DNA from: CAZDIO01 sp964505555
GTDB taxonomy: Bacteria; Bdellovibrionota_C; UBA2361; SZUA-149; CAZDIO01
Length of the DNA: 24,860 bases
Assembly (NCBI GenBank): GCA_964505555.1
Contig: CAZDIO010000169.1
Span: 1-24,860 of the forward strand
Direction of reading: 5' to 3'
Below are positions 14,683 through 22,453 of the stretch, one piece after another (position 1 is the first letter of the stretch; each line of letters starts with the position of its first letter). The notes under the pieces are model-generated. The model saw only the letters and a program-made list of their open reading frames with translations. It was not told the origin of the DNA and did no database searches. Both the position numbers and the translations under genes were made by a program.

Positions 14683-17600
14683 ATGGGCGTTGGCGAAGTT
14701 GTTTTAAGGTCTTTACGGGCAGGTCTTCTGTGCTTGTATAGCGCTCTATTTTCAGTTTTCTTTTCGTTCTGCGGTTATTCTTCTGAAGCTTTTGCGCTGC
14801 CCACTACGGTAAAAATCGAGGTCAGTGGCCTTGGTCTTGATACTGGAAATCCAAGCAGTCCTTTTGATCTGCCGCTGACAACAAATCTCGTAGCGGGAGT
14901 AAAATACAAAGTAAAACTTACAGGAAAGGACACTGATACTGATTCAAATAACCAGGGTGTCAACAACATCACCTTTGATATGGCGATTACGAACGGCACG
15001 TTGACAGCCTATTCTTGGCTTGTGACCGGAGACATCGACGATAGCAGCTATACAAATTCAGTTCCTGGGATAGATAACCCCGGACAGGTTTCTACAGACA
15101 CATTTTCTGGACATCAGTTTCCCACTCAGGTGTTAATTGATGCTGGTCTTGGCACCCCGCTCCCATTGGCGGTTGTCTATTTTACTGCTGGAGCTGCCGG
15201 ATCGCAGCTAGAGATTGATTTTGATTCCAATCCATACGTTTCTGGATTTGCCACAGATAATAGCCACTACGGCGTAAACGGCACCTCATACAAGATTAAT
15301 CAGGGTCAGTGTTCCTCAAACCCAAACATGTGCTTGAAGTTTAAAACAAATGTTATTTCAGGAGCGACCTATTCAATTAGTGGAACGGTGCTCTCAGGTG
15401 GTTCTGGTCTTATAAACGTAGTGGTGAGTGATGGAACAAGAAGTGCAACGACCAATGCCAGTGGCGCTTATACTATTACTGGTGTTCCAAATGGAAGTTA
15501 TACACTCACGGCGACAAAAAGCGGATATAGTATCTCACCAGGTTTTACAAACCCAGTTGTAGTAAGTGGCGCAAATGTTACCGGAAAGAATTTTACTGCG
15601 ACGCAACAACAAACCTATTCAATCAGTGGCACCGTGCTTGTTGGATCAAGTGGGTTATCAAGTGTTGTGGTGAGTGATGGGACGAGAAGTGCAACGACCA
15701 ATGCCAGTGGTGCATACACTATTACCGGGGTGCCTAATGGAAACTACACCCTCAGTGCGACACGTTCAGGATATAGTATTACCCCAAGTAACTTTTCAAA
15801 TCCGTTAACGATTAACGGAGCAAATTCAACAAACAAGAATTTCGCTGCCGCAGCCGCTAATTATAGCATCAGTGGAACCGTGCTTATCGGTTCTGCAGGT
15901 CTTTCAAATGTGGTGGTCAGTACAGGCAGCAAGACGGCAACGACCAATTCCAGTGGGGCATACACGATTACAGGTCTTACAGCAGGGAGCTACACCCTCA
16001 GTGCTGCACGAACGGGTTATACGATCTCAGCAAGCTTTTCTAATCCCGTTGTGATTACTAGTGCTAATATTAGTGGTAAAAACTTCTCTGCAACAGCAAA
16101 TACTTACAGCATTAGTGGAACAGTGTTGTCTGGATCCTCGCCTCTTGCAAATGTTGTTGTCTCCTTGGGCTCACGAAGTGGAACGACAAATTCAAGTGGT
16201 CAGTACGTTATTACCGGCAACGTAAACGGGAGTTACACGCTCAGCGCAACTCTTGCAGGCTACTCTATCGTGCCAAGTAACTTCAGTAACCCAGTTGTTG
16301 TCAACGGCGCAAATGTTACGGGACAAAACTTTCTAGCTACCTTGGGATCGGGGATCGCTCCGCTGATTACGGTGCAACCAGAAAGTCAGGGAATCCCTGT
16401 TGGGGAAGATGTGACATTTAGTGTTAGTGCCAGTGGCACGGGGCCGCTGAGTTACCAATGGTTAAAGAAAATTAATCAAACGGATGTGCCTATCGCAGGT
16501 GCGACCTCACAAACCTTTACTATTTCTTCGATTGAAAAAACCGATGGTGGTTTGTATCGGGTGCGGGTATCAAACGCCTCAGGAAGTGTCTTAAGTAGTC
16601 GAGCAACTCTTACGGTGACCACAGCAGCCGGGAGTCCAACCCTTGCTGATGGTTCATGTGCGCCAGGACTTGATTGTGTCTATGAAGATCTGAATGCTGC
16701 AGCCTGTGCAGGAGTAAATGGATTCTTTGGACAGATTAATATCGCCTCAATAATTAATCTAAAAAACTCCTCGCTTCGTGCAAAGGTAGAGTACCGAGAT
16801 AGTCTTGGAACGCTCCGAGGTTCTGTTACCACCACTATCGCACCGCTCTTGAAAAAAGATATTATCGCGAACGAACTTGGTCTTGTTAAGGATAGTTACG
16901 GCACGCTCTGTGTTTCAACAAACGCCTCAGAGAGTGGAGCATGGATTGGTGGAATTACTTTGTATAAGGAAGATGCCCGTCCAGGTCAAAATGGGTACGA
17001 CTTTGCACTCTATTATCCTTTTACCAATCCAAAAACGGCAGCAATCTTTAGTGTCCCACTCAATACCTTTCATCTTGGAACCTCACCAAACTCAATGGTT
17101 GCAAACTGGATTCAGATCTCTGATGCAACTCCGGATGATGGGTATAATCTTACGGGAACGTTGAACTGTTACGATGATAAAGGAGAGTTGCAAAATACGA
17201 TTGCTGTGAATATTCCAAACGGCGGACGGCGAGATTTTGCAGGCCATGACTGTCTTGTTGGAGCAGATAATCGTGATGCCGTAGGGACAGCACAATTTGT
17301 TGCTCAAATGCTTCCCAATGCAAGTTTTGCTGAATACTATCTTACTTCAACACGATACTTCTATGATTGTGTAGGAGCCTCTTGTTCAAACTTCTTAACG
17401 GCATTTGTAATTCCACCACGTCCGCCAACCACGGTAAATATTACCGGTGGAGTTTCAACCAAAGACGGTCTGAGTGTGATTGAGCTGACCAATGCCTCTG
17501 AAGTACCAGCAAGTGCGGCGGTAAAGATATTTGATCAGGTCGGAGTCCGAGTTGGAAATCTTTCAGTGTCTGTCCCAGCCTATGGCACGAGACATATTAT

Positions 17601-18066
17601 CGTTAATAAAAACGGCGCCAATGGTTACTTAGCAAATGACACAATAGGTTCGGCGCAGGTAACGACCTCATCTGGGCAGCTCAGTGTCTTGACGCTATTT
17701 TATAACCTCGATCCACAAACAAACAAACTTCTCTACGGCTATGCAGCGCCATTTGCTGCTTCTGCCGGTGAGGAGCAGATGTCTGAGTTTAATAGTTTTA
17801 TCAACCAACAAAATGACGCTGAGTTTTATAACTCTACCGGAGCAAGCCTTACCGCTGAGCTTGATGTACTAGATTACGCTGGAAGATTACTCCTTAGTTC
17901 AGAGCATGTTTTGCCAGCACACACGACAAAACGTTTTACCCTCCCTGTTCCTAAAGACACCTATGGAACACTCGTTATCCGTGCTGAGGACCCAGGAGTG
18001 GTATTTAGAAATCACGTTTTTCCAAAATCTAAAAGGGAGTACGTATTACCATTTGTTGGAAAGTAA
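14683..18066 (+). CDS. Protein B: secreted modular surface protein, 1127 aa
   Basis: Paralogue of protein A. A signal peptide (1-38, ending EAFA-LP) precedes the same N-terminal domain (~39-225; IEVSGLGLDTGNPSSPFDLP parallels IEIAGLGVNDGNPSSPFNLP in A). Four tandem carboxypeptidase-regulatory-like domains follow (~229-556), each YSISGTVL...GAYTITG...SYTL. Then come one divergent Ig (~558-645) and the four-module C-terminal domain (~653-1127). The 19-Ig array of A is absent. The C-terminal domain lacks the two last cysteines of A (Phe1108 and Gly1126 stand there) but has an additional DCVGASC pair. The ATG is chosen by alignment of leader and signal peptide with A. It is probably cell-surface; how it is anchored and what it binds are unknown. 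Confidence 0.88.
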   Translation: MGVGEVVLRSLRAGLLCLYSALFSVFFSFCGYSSEAFALPTTVKIEVSGLGLDTGNPSSPFDLPLTTNLVAGVKYKVKLTGKDTDTDSNNQGVNNITFDMAITNGTLTAYSWLVTGDIDDSSYTNSVPGIDNPGQVSTDTFSGHQFPTQVLIDAGLGTPLPLAVVYFTAGAAGSQLEIDFDSNPYVSGFATDNSHYGVNGTSYKINQGQCSSNPNMCLKFKTNVISGATYSISGTVLSGGSGLINVVVSDGTRSATTNASGAYTITGVPNGSYTLTATKSGYSISPGFTNPVVVSGANVTGKNFTATQQQTYSISGTVLVGSSGLSSVVVSDGTRSATTNASGAYTITGVPNGNYTLSATRSGYSITPSNFSNPLTINGANSTNKNFAAAAANYSISGTVLIGSAGLSNVVVSTGSKTATTNSSGAYTITGLTAGSYTLSAARTGYTISASFSNPVVITSANISGKNFSATANTYSISGTVLSGSSPLANVVVSLGSRSGTTNSSGQYVITGNVNGSYTLSATLAGYSIVPSNFSNPVVVNGANVTGQNFLATLGSGIAPLITVQPESQGIPVGEDVTFSVSASGTGPLSYQWLKKINQTDVPIAGATSQTFTISSIEKTDGGLYRVRVSNASGSVLSSRATLTVTTAAGSPTLADGSCAPGLDCVYEDLNAAACAGVNGFFGQINIASIINLKNSSLRAKVEYRDSLGTLRGSVTTTIAPLLKKDIIANELGLVKDSYGTLCVSTNASESGAWIGGITLYKEDARPGQNGYDFALYYPFTNPKTAAIFSVPLNTFHLGTSPNSMVANWIQISDATPDDGYNLTGTLNCYDDKGELQNTIAVNIPNGGRRDFAGHDCLVGADNRDAVGTAQFVAQMLPNASFAEYYLTSTRYFYDCVGASCSNFLTAFVIPPRPPTTVNITGGVSTKDGLSVIELTNASEVPASAAVKIFDQVGVRVGNLSVSVPAYGTRHIIVNKNGANGYLANDTIGSAQVTTSSGQLSVLTLFYNLDPQTNKLLYGYAAPFAASAGEEQMSEFNSFINQQNDAEFYNSTGASLTAELDVLDYAGRLLLSSEHVLPAHTTKRFTLPVPKDTYGTLVIRAEDPGVVFRNHVFPKSKREYVLPFVGK
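15367..16350 (+). repeat. Four tandem carboxypeptidase-regulatory-like repeats in protein B
   Basis: Four units of ~81-83 aa, each starting (T/N)YSISGTVL and centred on TTNxSGxYxITG, with a final GKNF/NKNF/GQNF. Units 1 and 2 are the closest pair; both contain VVVSDGTRSATTNASGAYTI. Confidence 0.9.
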
Positions 18067-18075
18067 TACGTTTTT
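18041..18075 (+). terminator. Intrinsic terminator embedding the protein B stop codon
   Basis: ACGTATTAC (18041-18049) and GTAATACGT (18063-18071) form a perfect 9-bp stem with a 13-nt loop, followed by TTTT. The TAA stop lies in the second arm, so the hairpin includes the last codons. It ends ten bases before the end of the convergent EamA gene and could limit read-through into it. Confidence 0.55.
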
Positions 18076-18084
18076 CATAGCAAG

Positions 18085-18927
18085 CTAACTCTCTTTCATC
18101 TTTAAAATTCCAATTCCCGCTAAAGCAATGAGCGTGCCTCCTATTGCGGCAAAGAAATCGGGAAGTTCTCCCCAGAAGATTATTCCAAAAAGAAGTGAGA
18201 TCAGCACTTCGGCAAATGCGTAGGGTTGTACGACCGAAGCAGCAGCAAGCCGAAGTGCGTGGGTATAGAAAAGCTGTCCAAATGTTCCCACTACTCCAAG
18301 GCCAAGGAGTGCAAAGAGTTCGTAATTATTTGGAGTTACAAAATCTTTAAACATTAAAAGAAACGCAAGCACGGTTCCCCAGAAAGAGAAACTAAAGACG
18401 ATAGTTAAAACTGCTTCTGTTTGATGAAGCCTGCGAATCGATACCGCAACCACCGCAAGCGCCATTCCGGCACAGATTGCAGAGAGGCCAGGAAGGTTAA
18501 TCACGCTGAATGAGGGTTTTAACACCAGCGCTGCTCCACAGAGGGCAAGGAGCATAAAGCCAACAAGTGAGGCTGTGATCTTCTCTTGTAAAAATATCGC
18601 CGAAAATAACGCAGTAAAGATTACAGAGGTTTTCCATAAGATCGTCGCATCAGCGAGGGGGAGATGAGAGATCGCATAAAATCCCAGTGTGAGGGAGGTA
18701 AAGCCGAAAGTACCACGAACAAAGAGTAAGAGCCGATTTTTCCCGAGCATCGGAATTTTTTTGGTGAGCATATATGGCGTAAAGATGAGAAGTGTTACAG
18801 CGCACCGAAAAAAAGCAATCTCTGTTGAGGGGAGTCTCAAGCTTGCAAGTTTCCCAAGGGCATCCATCACTGCAAAGCACAGTGAGGTAGCAAGCATGCA
18901 AAGGATTCCCGCCGTTCGTTTTGTCAT
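18085..18927 (-). CDS. EamA/DMT-family transporter
   Basis: Inner-membrane permease of the drug/metabolite transporter superfamily, 280 aa with about ten hydrophobic segments arranged as two EamA repeats (about 5-137 and 147-276). Family hallmarks include the first-repeat end LADATILWKTSVIFTALFSAIFLQEKI and the second-repeat YAFAEVLISLLFGIIFWGELPD. Both show the helix-4/helix-5 pattern that ends in (Q/G)E. The substrate cannot be predicted; members export amino acids, metabolites or drugs. It is convergent with protein B across an 18-bp gap and is separated upstream by a large palindrome. There is no obvious Shine-Dalgarno before the ATG. Confidence 0.88.
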   Translation of the reverse strand: MTKRTAGILCMLATSLCFAVMDALGKLASLRLPSTEIAFFRCAVTLLIFTPYMLTKKIPMLGKNRLLLFVRGTFGFTSLTLGFYAISHLPLADATILWKTSVIFTALFSAIFLQEKITASLVGFMLLALCGAALVLKPSFSVINLPGLSAICAGMALAVVAVSIRRLHQTEAVLTIVFSFSFWGTVLAFLLMFKDFVTPNNYELFALLGLGVVGTFGQLFYTHALRLAAASVVQPYAFAEVLISLLFGIIFWGELPDFFAAIGGTLIALAGIGILKMKES

Positions 18928-19051
18928 GAGATGAAAAGTAGATATACATTTAGAAATGCTTTCAGAAAAGAGATTGTTTTAAAGAGAATGGTGTATGAGC
19001 AGGGGAGGGTTGTCTAGAGTTATTCCCTTCTTCTATTCTATTTATAAAATT

Positions 19052-19148
19052 TTAGTTGAATACAGAGTTTCACAGGGCTGCACAGAGTTAAATTAAAAAA
19101 CTTTTTTCCCTACTCTGTGTAACCCTGTGAAACTCTGTGTTCAACTAA
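19052..19148. repeat. 97-bp near-perfect palindrome (MITE/REP-like)
   Basis: Arms 19052-19089 and 19111-19148 are 38 nt long and match at 34 positions, beginning TTAGTTGAA(T/C)ACAGAG. The 21-nt centre is itself an A6-C-T6 hairpin. Within each arm a CACAGAGTT-like unit recurs about every 10-11 nt. It sits between two minus-strand genes, downstream of the 561-aa gene. It may act as a terminator there, but its size and internal periodicity suggest a dispersed palindromic or mobile repeat. The rest of the 18928-19185 gap shows nothing assignable. Confidence 0.7.
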
Positions 19149-19185
19149 TCGTTAAATAGAGAGGCTGTAGTTTTCGCGCTTAAAA

Positions 19186-20871
19186 CTACGTATGAAAAAT
19201 CATTTTTTCAAAATGTGCTCTCTCCCAGACAGGGTAGGAGGTATTTGGAGGATGAGTAGTAGAGAGCCTCTGTTTTGTTTCGGGGCAAAGTCGGGAGTGG
19301 AGCTTTATCCCACCGAGCTTTCTCCATCGGTCTTCCATTCGTTCATCATAGGCTTTTCGTGGTAGTGGGGCACAAAAACGACGATAGAGGTGGATCTCGT
19401 TGCTTGTGATCTTAAATGCTCGGTGACTACTGATACAACGTACCGTGAGTGCCTCATCGGTTGTAGGAAGCCCATCTGGGAGCTCTGTTCCTAATATGGC
19501 GCCTTCAACAGTAGAGCCTTCTTTTTCATGCCAACGAAGACCAGATCGGATTATCTGTTCTTTGGAAAGCGGAAAGTAGCGATTTGCAAAACTTAAATTA
19601 TAAGGAAAGGGGGCTGACGAGATTGGGAAGAACTCTCCCCATTCTTCTTGTGAGATCATTTGGGAGATGATCTGAGCAAGAAGTGCGTAGTACTCTTTTT
19701 TTTCGTACTGTTTGTTAAAGATACAATAGTGCTTGTTTCTTAATCCTACGCATCCAAAGCAGTCATGACACCCAAAGCAAGAAGCACAGTAGATTAAGTT
19801 TGAGTTTCCATTCCAACAATCGCGACAAAAAAGGAGGTTATTGACATCATTTCCACAAGATTGACACTCATAGAGCTCTGTTGCATTTCCTCCAAAGTGA
19901 GAATAATCGTAACAATCTTTCACTCCTCCGTTAACGATAAAGCAAAACTTACAATCTTCGGCGCCTTTTATAAAGAAAGAGTTAGAGATATGGCGAGAAT
20001 CAGAGATGTAGTTTCCCGTTACGTTCTCAACTCTCTGACCGTGAAAATGGGGGTGAGGAGCTGTTTCTGTAAGCTGGGAGAGTAGCGAGGCGTAATGAGA
20101 GCGTGTAGAAAAAAGAGAGAGATCGATTGATTGAAGAAACGCATGATACTCCTCTTTGGTGCAAGGTTTATTAAAAAGATGGAACTTCTTTCTGTAGAGA
20201 TTGACGCATCCAAAGCAATCGGTGCAGCTTCGGCAGTGGCTTAAAAAAAAGCTGTCTTTGCAATCATCAGAAAACTCAGAACTCTGTACATTATAACAAC
20301 GATGGCATTCAACAGAATCGTAGCAAAGTTCAGAATCGATAGTGCGGGTGCATTCAAGGCAATCTTTTGATCCCCAAATATAATCACAATACATGCAATC
20401 TTCGGCTGTTTTTGTATTAAAAACGAGGTAGCAGTTTTTGATATGTGAGACGTTACTACAGAATTGGCTATTTTCTACATTCGTAGCAAGAAGAGCTGCA
20501 AAGGGAGCCGCCTCTCTTAGTTTTTGAAACTGTGAAAAAAAAGATTCCTGAAAATCAAACGTTCTTCCATAGGAGAGCGGATCCCAGGAGTCTCCCCACC
20601 ATTCTGCGTTTGTGATTACGGAGAAGGGATGATCGCCAACGAAAGCAGAGAGGGTTGGAGTGCCACTGAGTGCTGATTTGTCCCAGGTTACGTGGATCGG
20701 ATTTCGAAATGCGAGTCGACGTTGGAGACGGCATTCGGGGCAGAGTGTAGGTGGTGGGATGAGGAATTTGTTGCCGTTAATAACAGGAGAGATCCGATTA
20801 AGAAAATCTAGATCTTCCTGGTCAATGGAGAAGTGTTGTTTGCAATTCTTGCAGGTGCTTGTTGTCGCCAT
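19186..20871 (-). CDS. Cysteine-rich zinc-ribbon protein of unknown function, 561 aa
   Basis: An N-terminal zinc ribbon is likely: C7-x2-C10 and C44-x2-C47 (PTLCPECRLQRRLAFRN). The body holds dozens of cysteines as CxxC and DC/NC steps, with two similar halves. CFGCVNLYRKKFHLFNKPCTKEEYHAFL-like and CFGCVGLRNKHYCIFNKQYEKKEYYALL-like segments end the two Cys-rich blocks (text here given as landmarks in short pieces: CFGCVNL, FNKPCTKEEY; CFGCVGL, FNKQYEKKEY). Later landmarks are EWGEFFP and NRYFPLSKEQ. I recognise this architecture as a hypothetical family seen in Patescibacteria/CPR and other uncultured genomes, sometimes mislabelled as a CaiB/BaiF enzyme; it has no such active site. There is no signal peptide, so it is probably cytoplasmic and metal-binding. 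It stands alone on the minus strand. Confidence 0.75.
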   Translation of the reverse strand: MATTSTCKNCKQHFSIDQEDLDFLNRISPVINGNKFLIPPPTLCPECRLQRRLAFRNPIHVTWDKSALSGTPTLSAFVGDHPFSVITNAEWWGDSWDPLSYGRTFDFQESFFSQFQKLREAAPFAALLATNVENSQFCSNVSHIKNCYLVFNTKTAEDCMYCDYIWGSKDCLECTRTIDSELCYDSVECHRCYNVQSSEFSDDCKDSFFLSHCRSCTDCFGCVNLYRKKFHLFNKPCTKEEYHAFLQSIDLSLFSTRSHYASLLSQLTETAPHPHFHGQRVENVTGNYISDSRHISNSFFIKGAEDCKFCFIVNGGVKDCYDYSHFGGNATELYECQSCGNDVNNLLFCRDCWNGNSNLIYCASCFGCHDCFGCVGLRNKHYCIFNKQYEKKEYYALLAQIISQMISQEEWGEFFPISSAPFPYNLSFANRYFPLSKEQIIRSGLRWHEKEGSTVEGAILGTELPDGLPTTDEALTVRCISSHRAFKITSNEIHLYRRFCAPLPRKAYDERMEDRWRKLGGIKLHSRLCPETKQRLSTTHPPNTSYPVWERAHFEKMIFHT

Positions 20872-21021
20872 GAGATCTATGGTTTGGCTTCAATGGTTTA
20901 TGATTGTTATAGAAGGGATTTTAAGAAAAGGAAATGGTAGGGTTTTAGGAGTGAGCGGGCTGCTATGTGGCTAGGTGAATAGGAAACCTGTGAAGAGGAA
21001 CCTTTGTGGGGTTTTAATCAA

Positions 21022-21121
21022 AATCGCACCATCTGTGCGGGCTGAGACGAAGGCTGGTGGCCATGTCTCAACCCACACAGATCAGTCCAAAGCGAAAGCA
21101 CCAGATTACGTTGGTGCGATT
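21022..21121 (-). other. Nested inverted repeat at the 3' end of the orphan gene
   Basis: Outer arms AATCGCACCA (21022-21031) and TGGTGCGATT (21112-21121) are perfect. Inner 16-nt arms lie at 21033-21048 and 21065-21080, with two C-A mismatches in plus-strand RNA that become G-U pairs in minus-strand RNA. GCACCA at 21098-21103 can instead pair with 21112-21117. The minus-strand gene stop (21106-21108) is inside. The wobble pattern favours a minus-strand transcript structure, either a 3' hairpin/terminator or an RNA element. Confidence 0.5.
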
Positions 21122-22092
21122 ATTGAAAGAACGATGCGATTTGCGAGGCGGGTTCTTGTCCACTCGGTTCTTGGACTAAGGAACCACTCTGATCCAGCTC
21201 CGAGAGCTATGAGCCCATTGACTACTCGTTTGCCAACATCAAAGAGACGTGAGTCTCGTAGTGCGGGCATCCGAACGCCTGGGACGAATGTGATATTCAT
21301 TTCTCTCAGTTCAGAATCGGATGCGGGACGAGGGTCGTTATCTAAACGACCGAAGCCCAGTTGGGTAGCCACGCCATCATTGAAGACAACAACCCAAACA
21401 CATTTTGCCTCGTCGGCGATAGAGGCATCACTGTGCGCCATTCGCAAACTATCACGGGTGTGGCGTTCTGATCCGGCACGATAACCGGCAGCAAACATAT
21501 AGGAGAAATGAGCAAGGAATGTGGTTCGAGGATTGTCCGCAAGTTTTGCGGAGATCTTTGCGACCATGTCTGGAGCGTACCCATTTTCAGGGCGCTGAAG
21601 CATGTCGAAGAGGTTCTTTGCAAAGAGACCGAGAGGCTTGGCTATTCCTCTGCAAATTTCTCGAGGACCACCTTCCAACGAGACTTTGAGTGCCCCGGCG
21701 ATGGCATAGAAAAGTGCTTCCCGGTTTAGGCGTGTGTGAGAGGGTTTTTTCCGAGGGGCTTTGAACTTCAGAACCGGCGGCAGCGGAAGTTCCTTCCACA
21801 GGATCTGTGCAATAGGCACTTGCCCTTTGAGTTGTTCATGCGCTCCCAATCCTGATAGGAAGAAAGTAAGATTCTCTGGCGAAAGACCACTTTCTTTTCC
21901 ATCCAAAAGCGTAAGGTGCTCCATGCCAACGGCCCGAGCGAGTATCACCAGTGGAGCTTCCTCCCCGGGACGCATTGGCAAGATGCTGCATAGCGTGTCG
22001 CAGTGAGCTCTGCGAGCTGCAGCGAAATCTTCAGCACTAGCACCAAGGGCTTCCTTCCTTGGTAGCCTCTCTGCAGATGATGCGTTGTTCAT
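21106..22092 (-). CDS. Orphan protein of unknown function, 328 aa, higher GC
   Basis: I do not recognise a family. The protein lacks a signal peptide and membrane segments, so it is probably cytoplasmic. It is alpha-helix rich in its first two thirds, including a segment around LVILARAVGMEHLTLLDGK and one around ICRGIAKPLGLFAKNLFDML followed by PDMVAKISAKL. The latter loosely recalls an XRE-type helix-turn-helix; this is a weak resemblance. A C-terminal third (VWVVVFNDGVATQLGFGRLD...) looks like a beta-rich domain. Base composition is visibly richer in G+C than in neighbouring genes, suggesting horizontal acquisition. The ATG at 22092 is used; AGGAAAGGA lies upstream but somewhat far. The gene is flanked by repeats at both ends. 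Confidence 0.6.
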   Translation of the reverse strand: MNNASSAERLPRKEALGASAEDFAAARRAHCDTLCSILPMRPGEEAPLVILARAVGMEHLTLLDGKESGLSPENLTFFLSGLGAHEQLKGQVPIAQILWKELPLPPVLKFKAPRKKPSHTRLNREALFYAIAGALKVSLEGGPREICRGIAKPLGLFAKNLFDMLQRPENGYAPDMVAKISAKLADNPRTTFLAHFSYMFAAGYRAGSERHTRDSLRMAHSDASIADEAKCVWVVVFNDGVATQLGFGRLDNDPRPASDSELREMNITFVPGVRMPALRDSRLFDVGKRVVNGLIALGAGSEWFLSPRTEWTRTRLANRIVLSIIAPT

Positions 22093-22119
22093 GAATTCAT
22101 TCCTTTCCTGTAGGCCTCT

Positions 22120-22191
22120 AATGAAACTCCAATGGACCCGCGCCCATCAACGAGTACAGCTTCAAAAATGAAACTCTAATCGTTAATGGGC
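22120..22191. promoter_or_regulatory. Direct and inverted repeats upstream of the orphan gene
   Basis: AATGAAACTCCAAT (22120-22133) and AATGAAACTCTAAT (22167-22180) are 14-nt direct repeats with one mismatch, 47 bp apart. A 12-nt inverted repeat with one mismatch lies at 22142-22153 and 22180-22191 (GCCCATCAACGA / TCGTTAATGGGC). They sit 28-99 bp upstream of the minus-strand start, where an operator would be. The rest of 22192-22453 contains no gene-like frame that I can support. Confidence 0.45.
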
Positions 22192-22453
22192 AAGCAAGTC
22201 TGATTTGGAAAAAAAGAGGTTACAATAAAACCTTTTCATAGCAGCTCCGCGCCTCAGTCCTGGTGCAGAAGTGTGCACAGGAGTGCGGCGCAAGCTTTAA
22301 TCAACTACCCAGGAAAGAAAGTAAAGGAGCAAATAAAATTGAGGTGCAGATATGCACATATGACAGAAGGATTCAATTCGCAAGTATCTCCGATAAATTG
22401 CGATTTATGTCAGCAAAATTAGTGATAAAGCTTCTCGATAGGGAACGGATCTT

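Noticed and set aside
19052..19148. Simple rho-independent terminator
   Set aside because: Arms of 38 nt with internal periodicity exceed what termination needs; termination may be a side effect, so it is listed as a repeat.
21022..21121. Integron attC site
   Set aside because: The nested stem resembles one in size, but the RYYYAAC/GTTRRRY core boxes are not properly present at the ends and no integrase is seen.
20975..21484. Plus-strand 169-aa frame opposite the orphan gene
   Set aside because: Its sequence is Arg/Ser-rich shadow composition and it covers the 3' hairpin; the minus-strand frame has a better start context and more protein-like composition.
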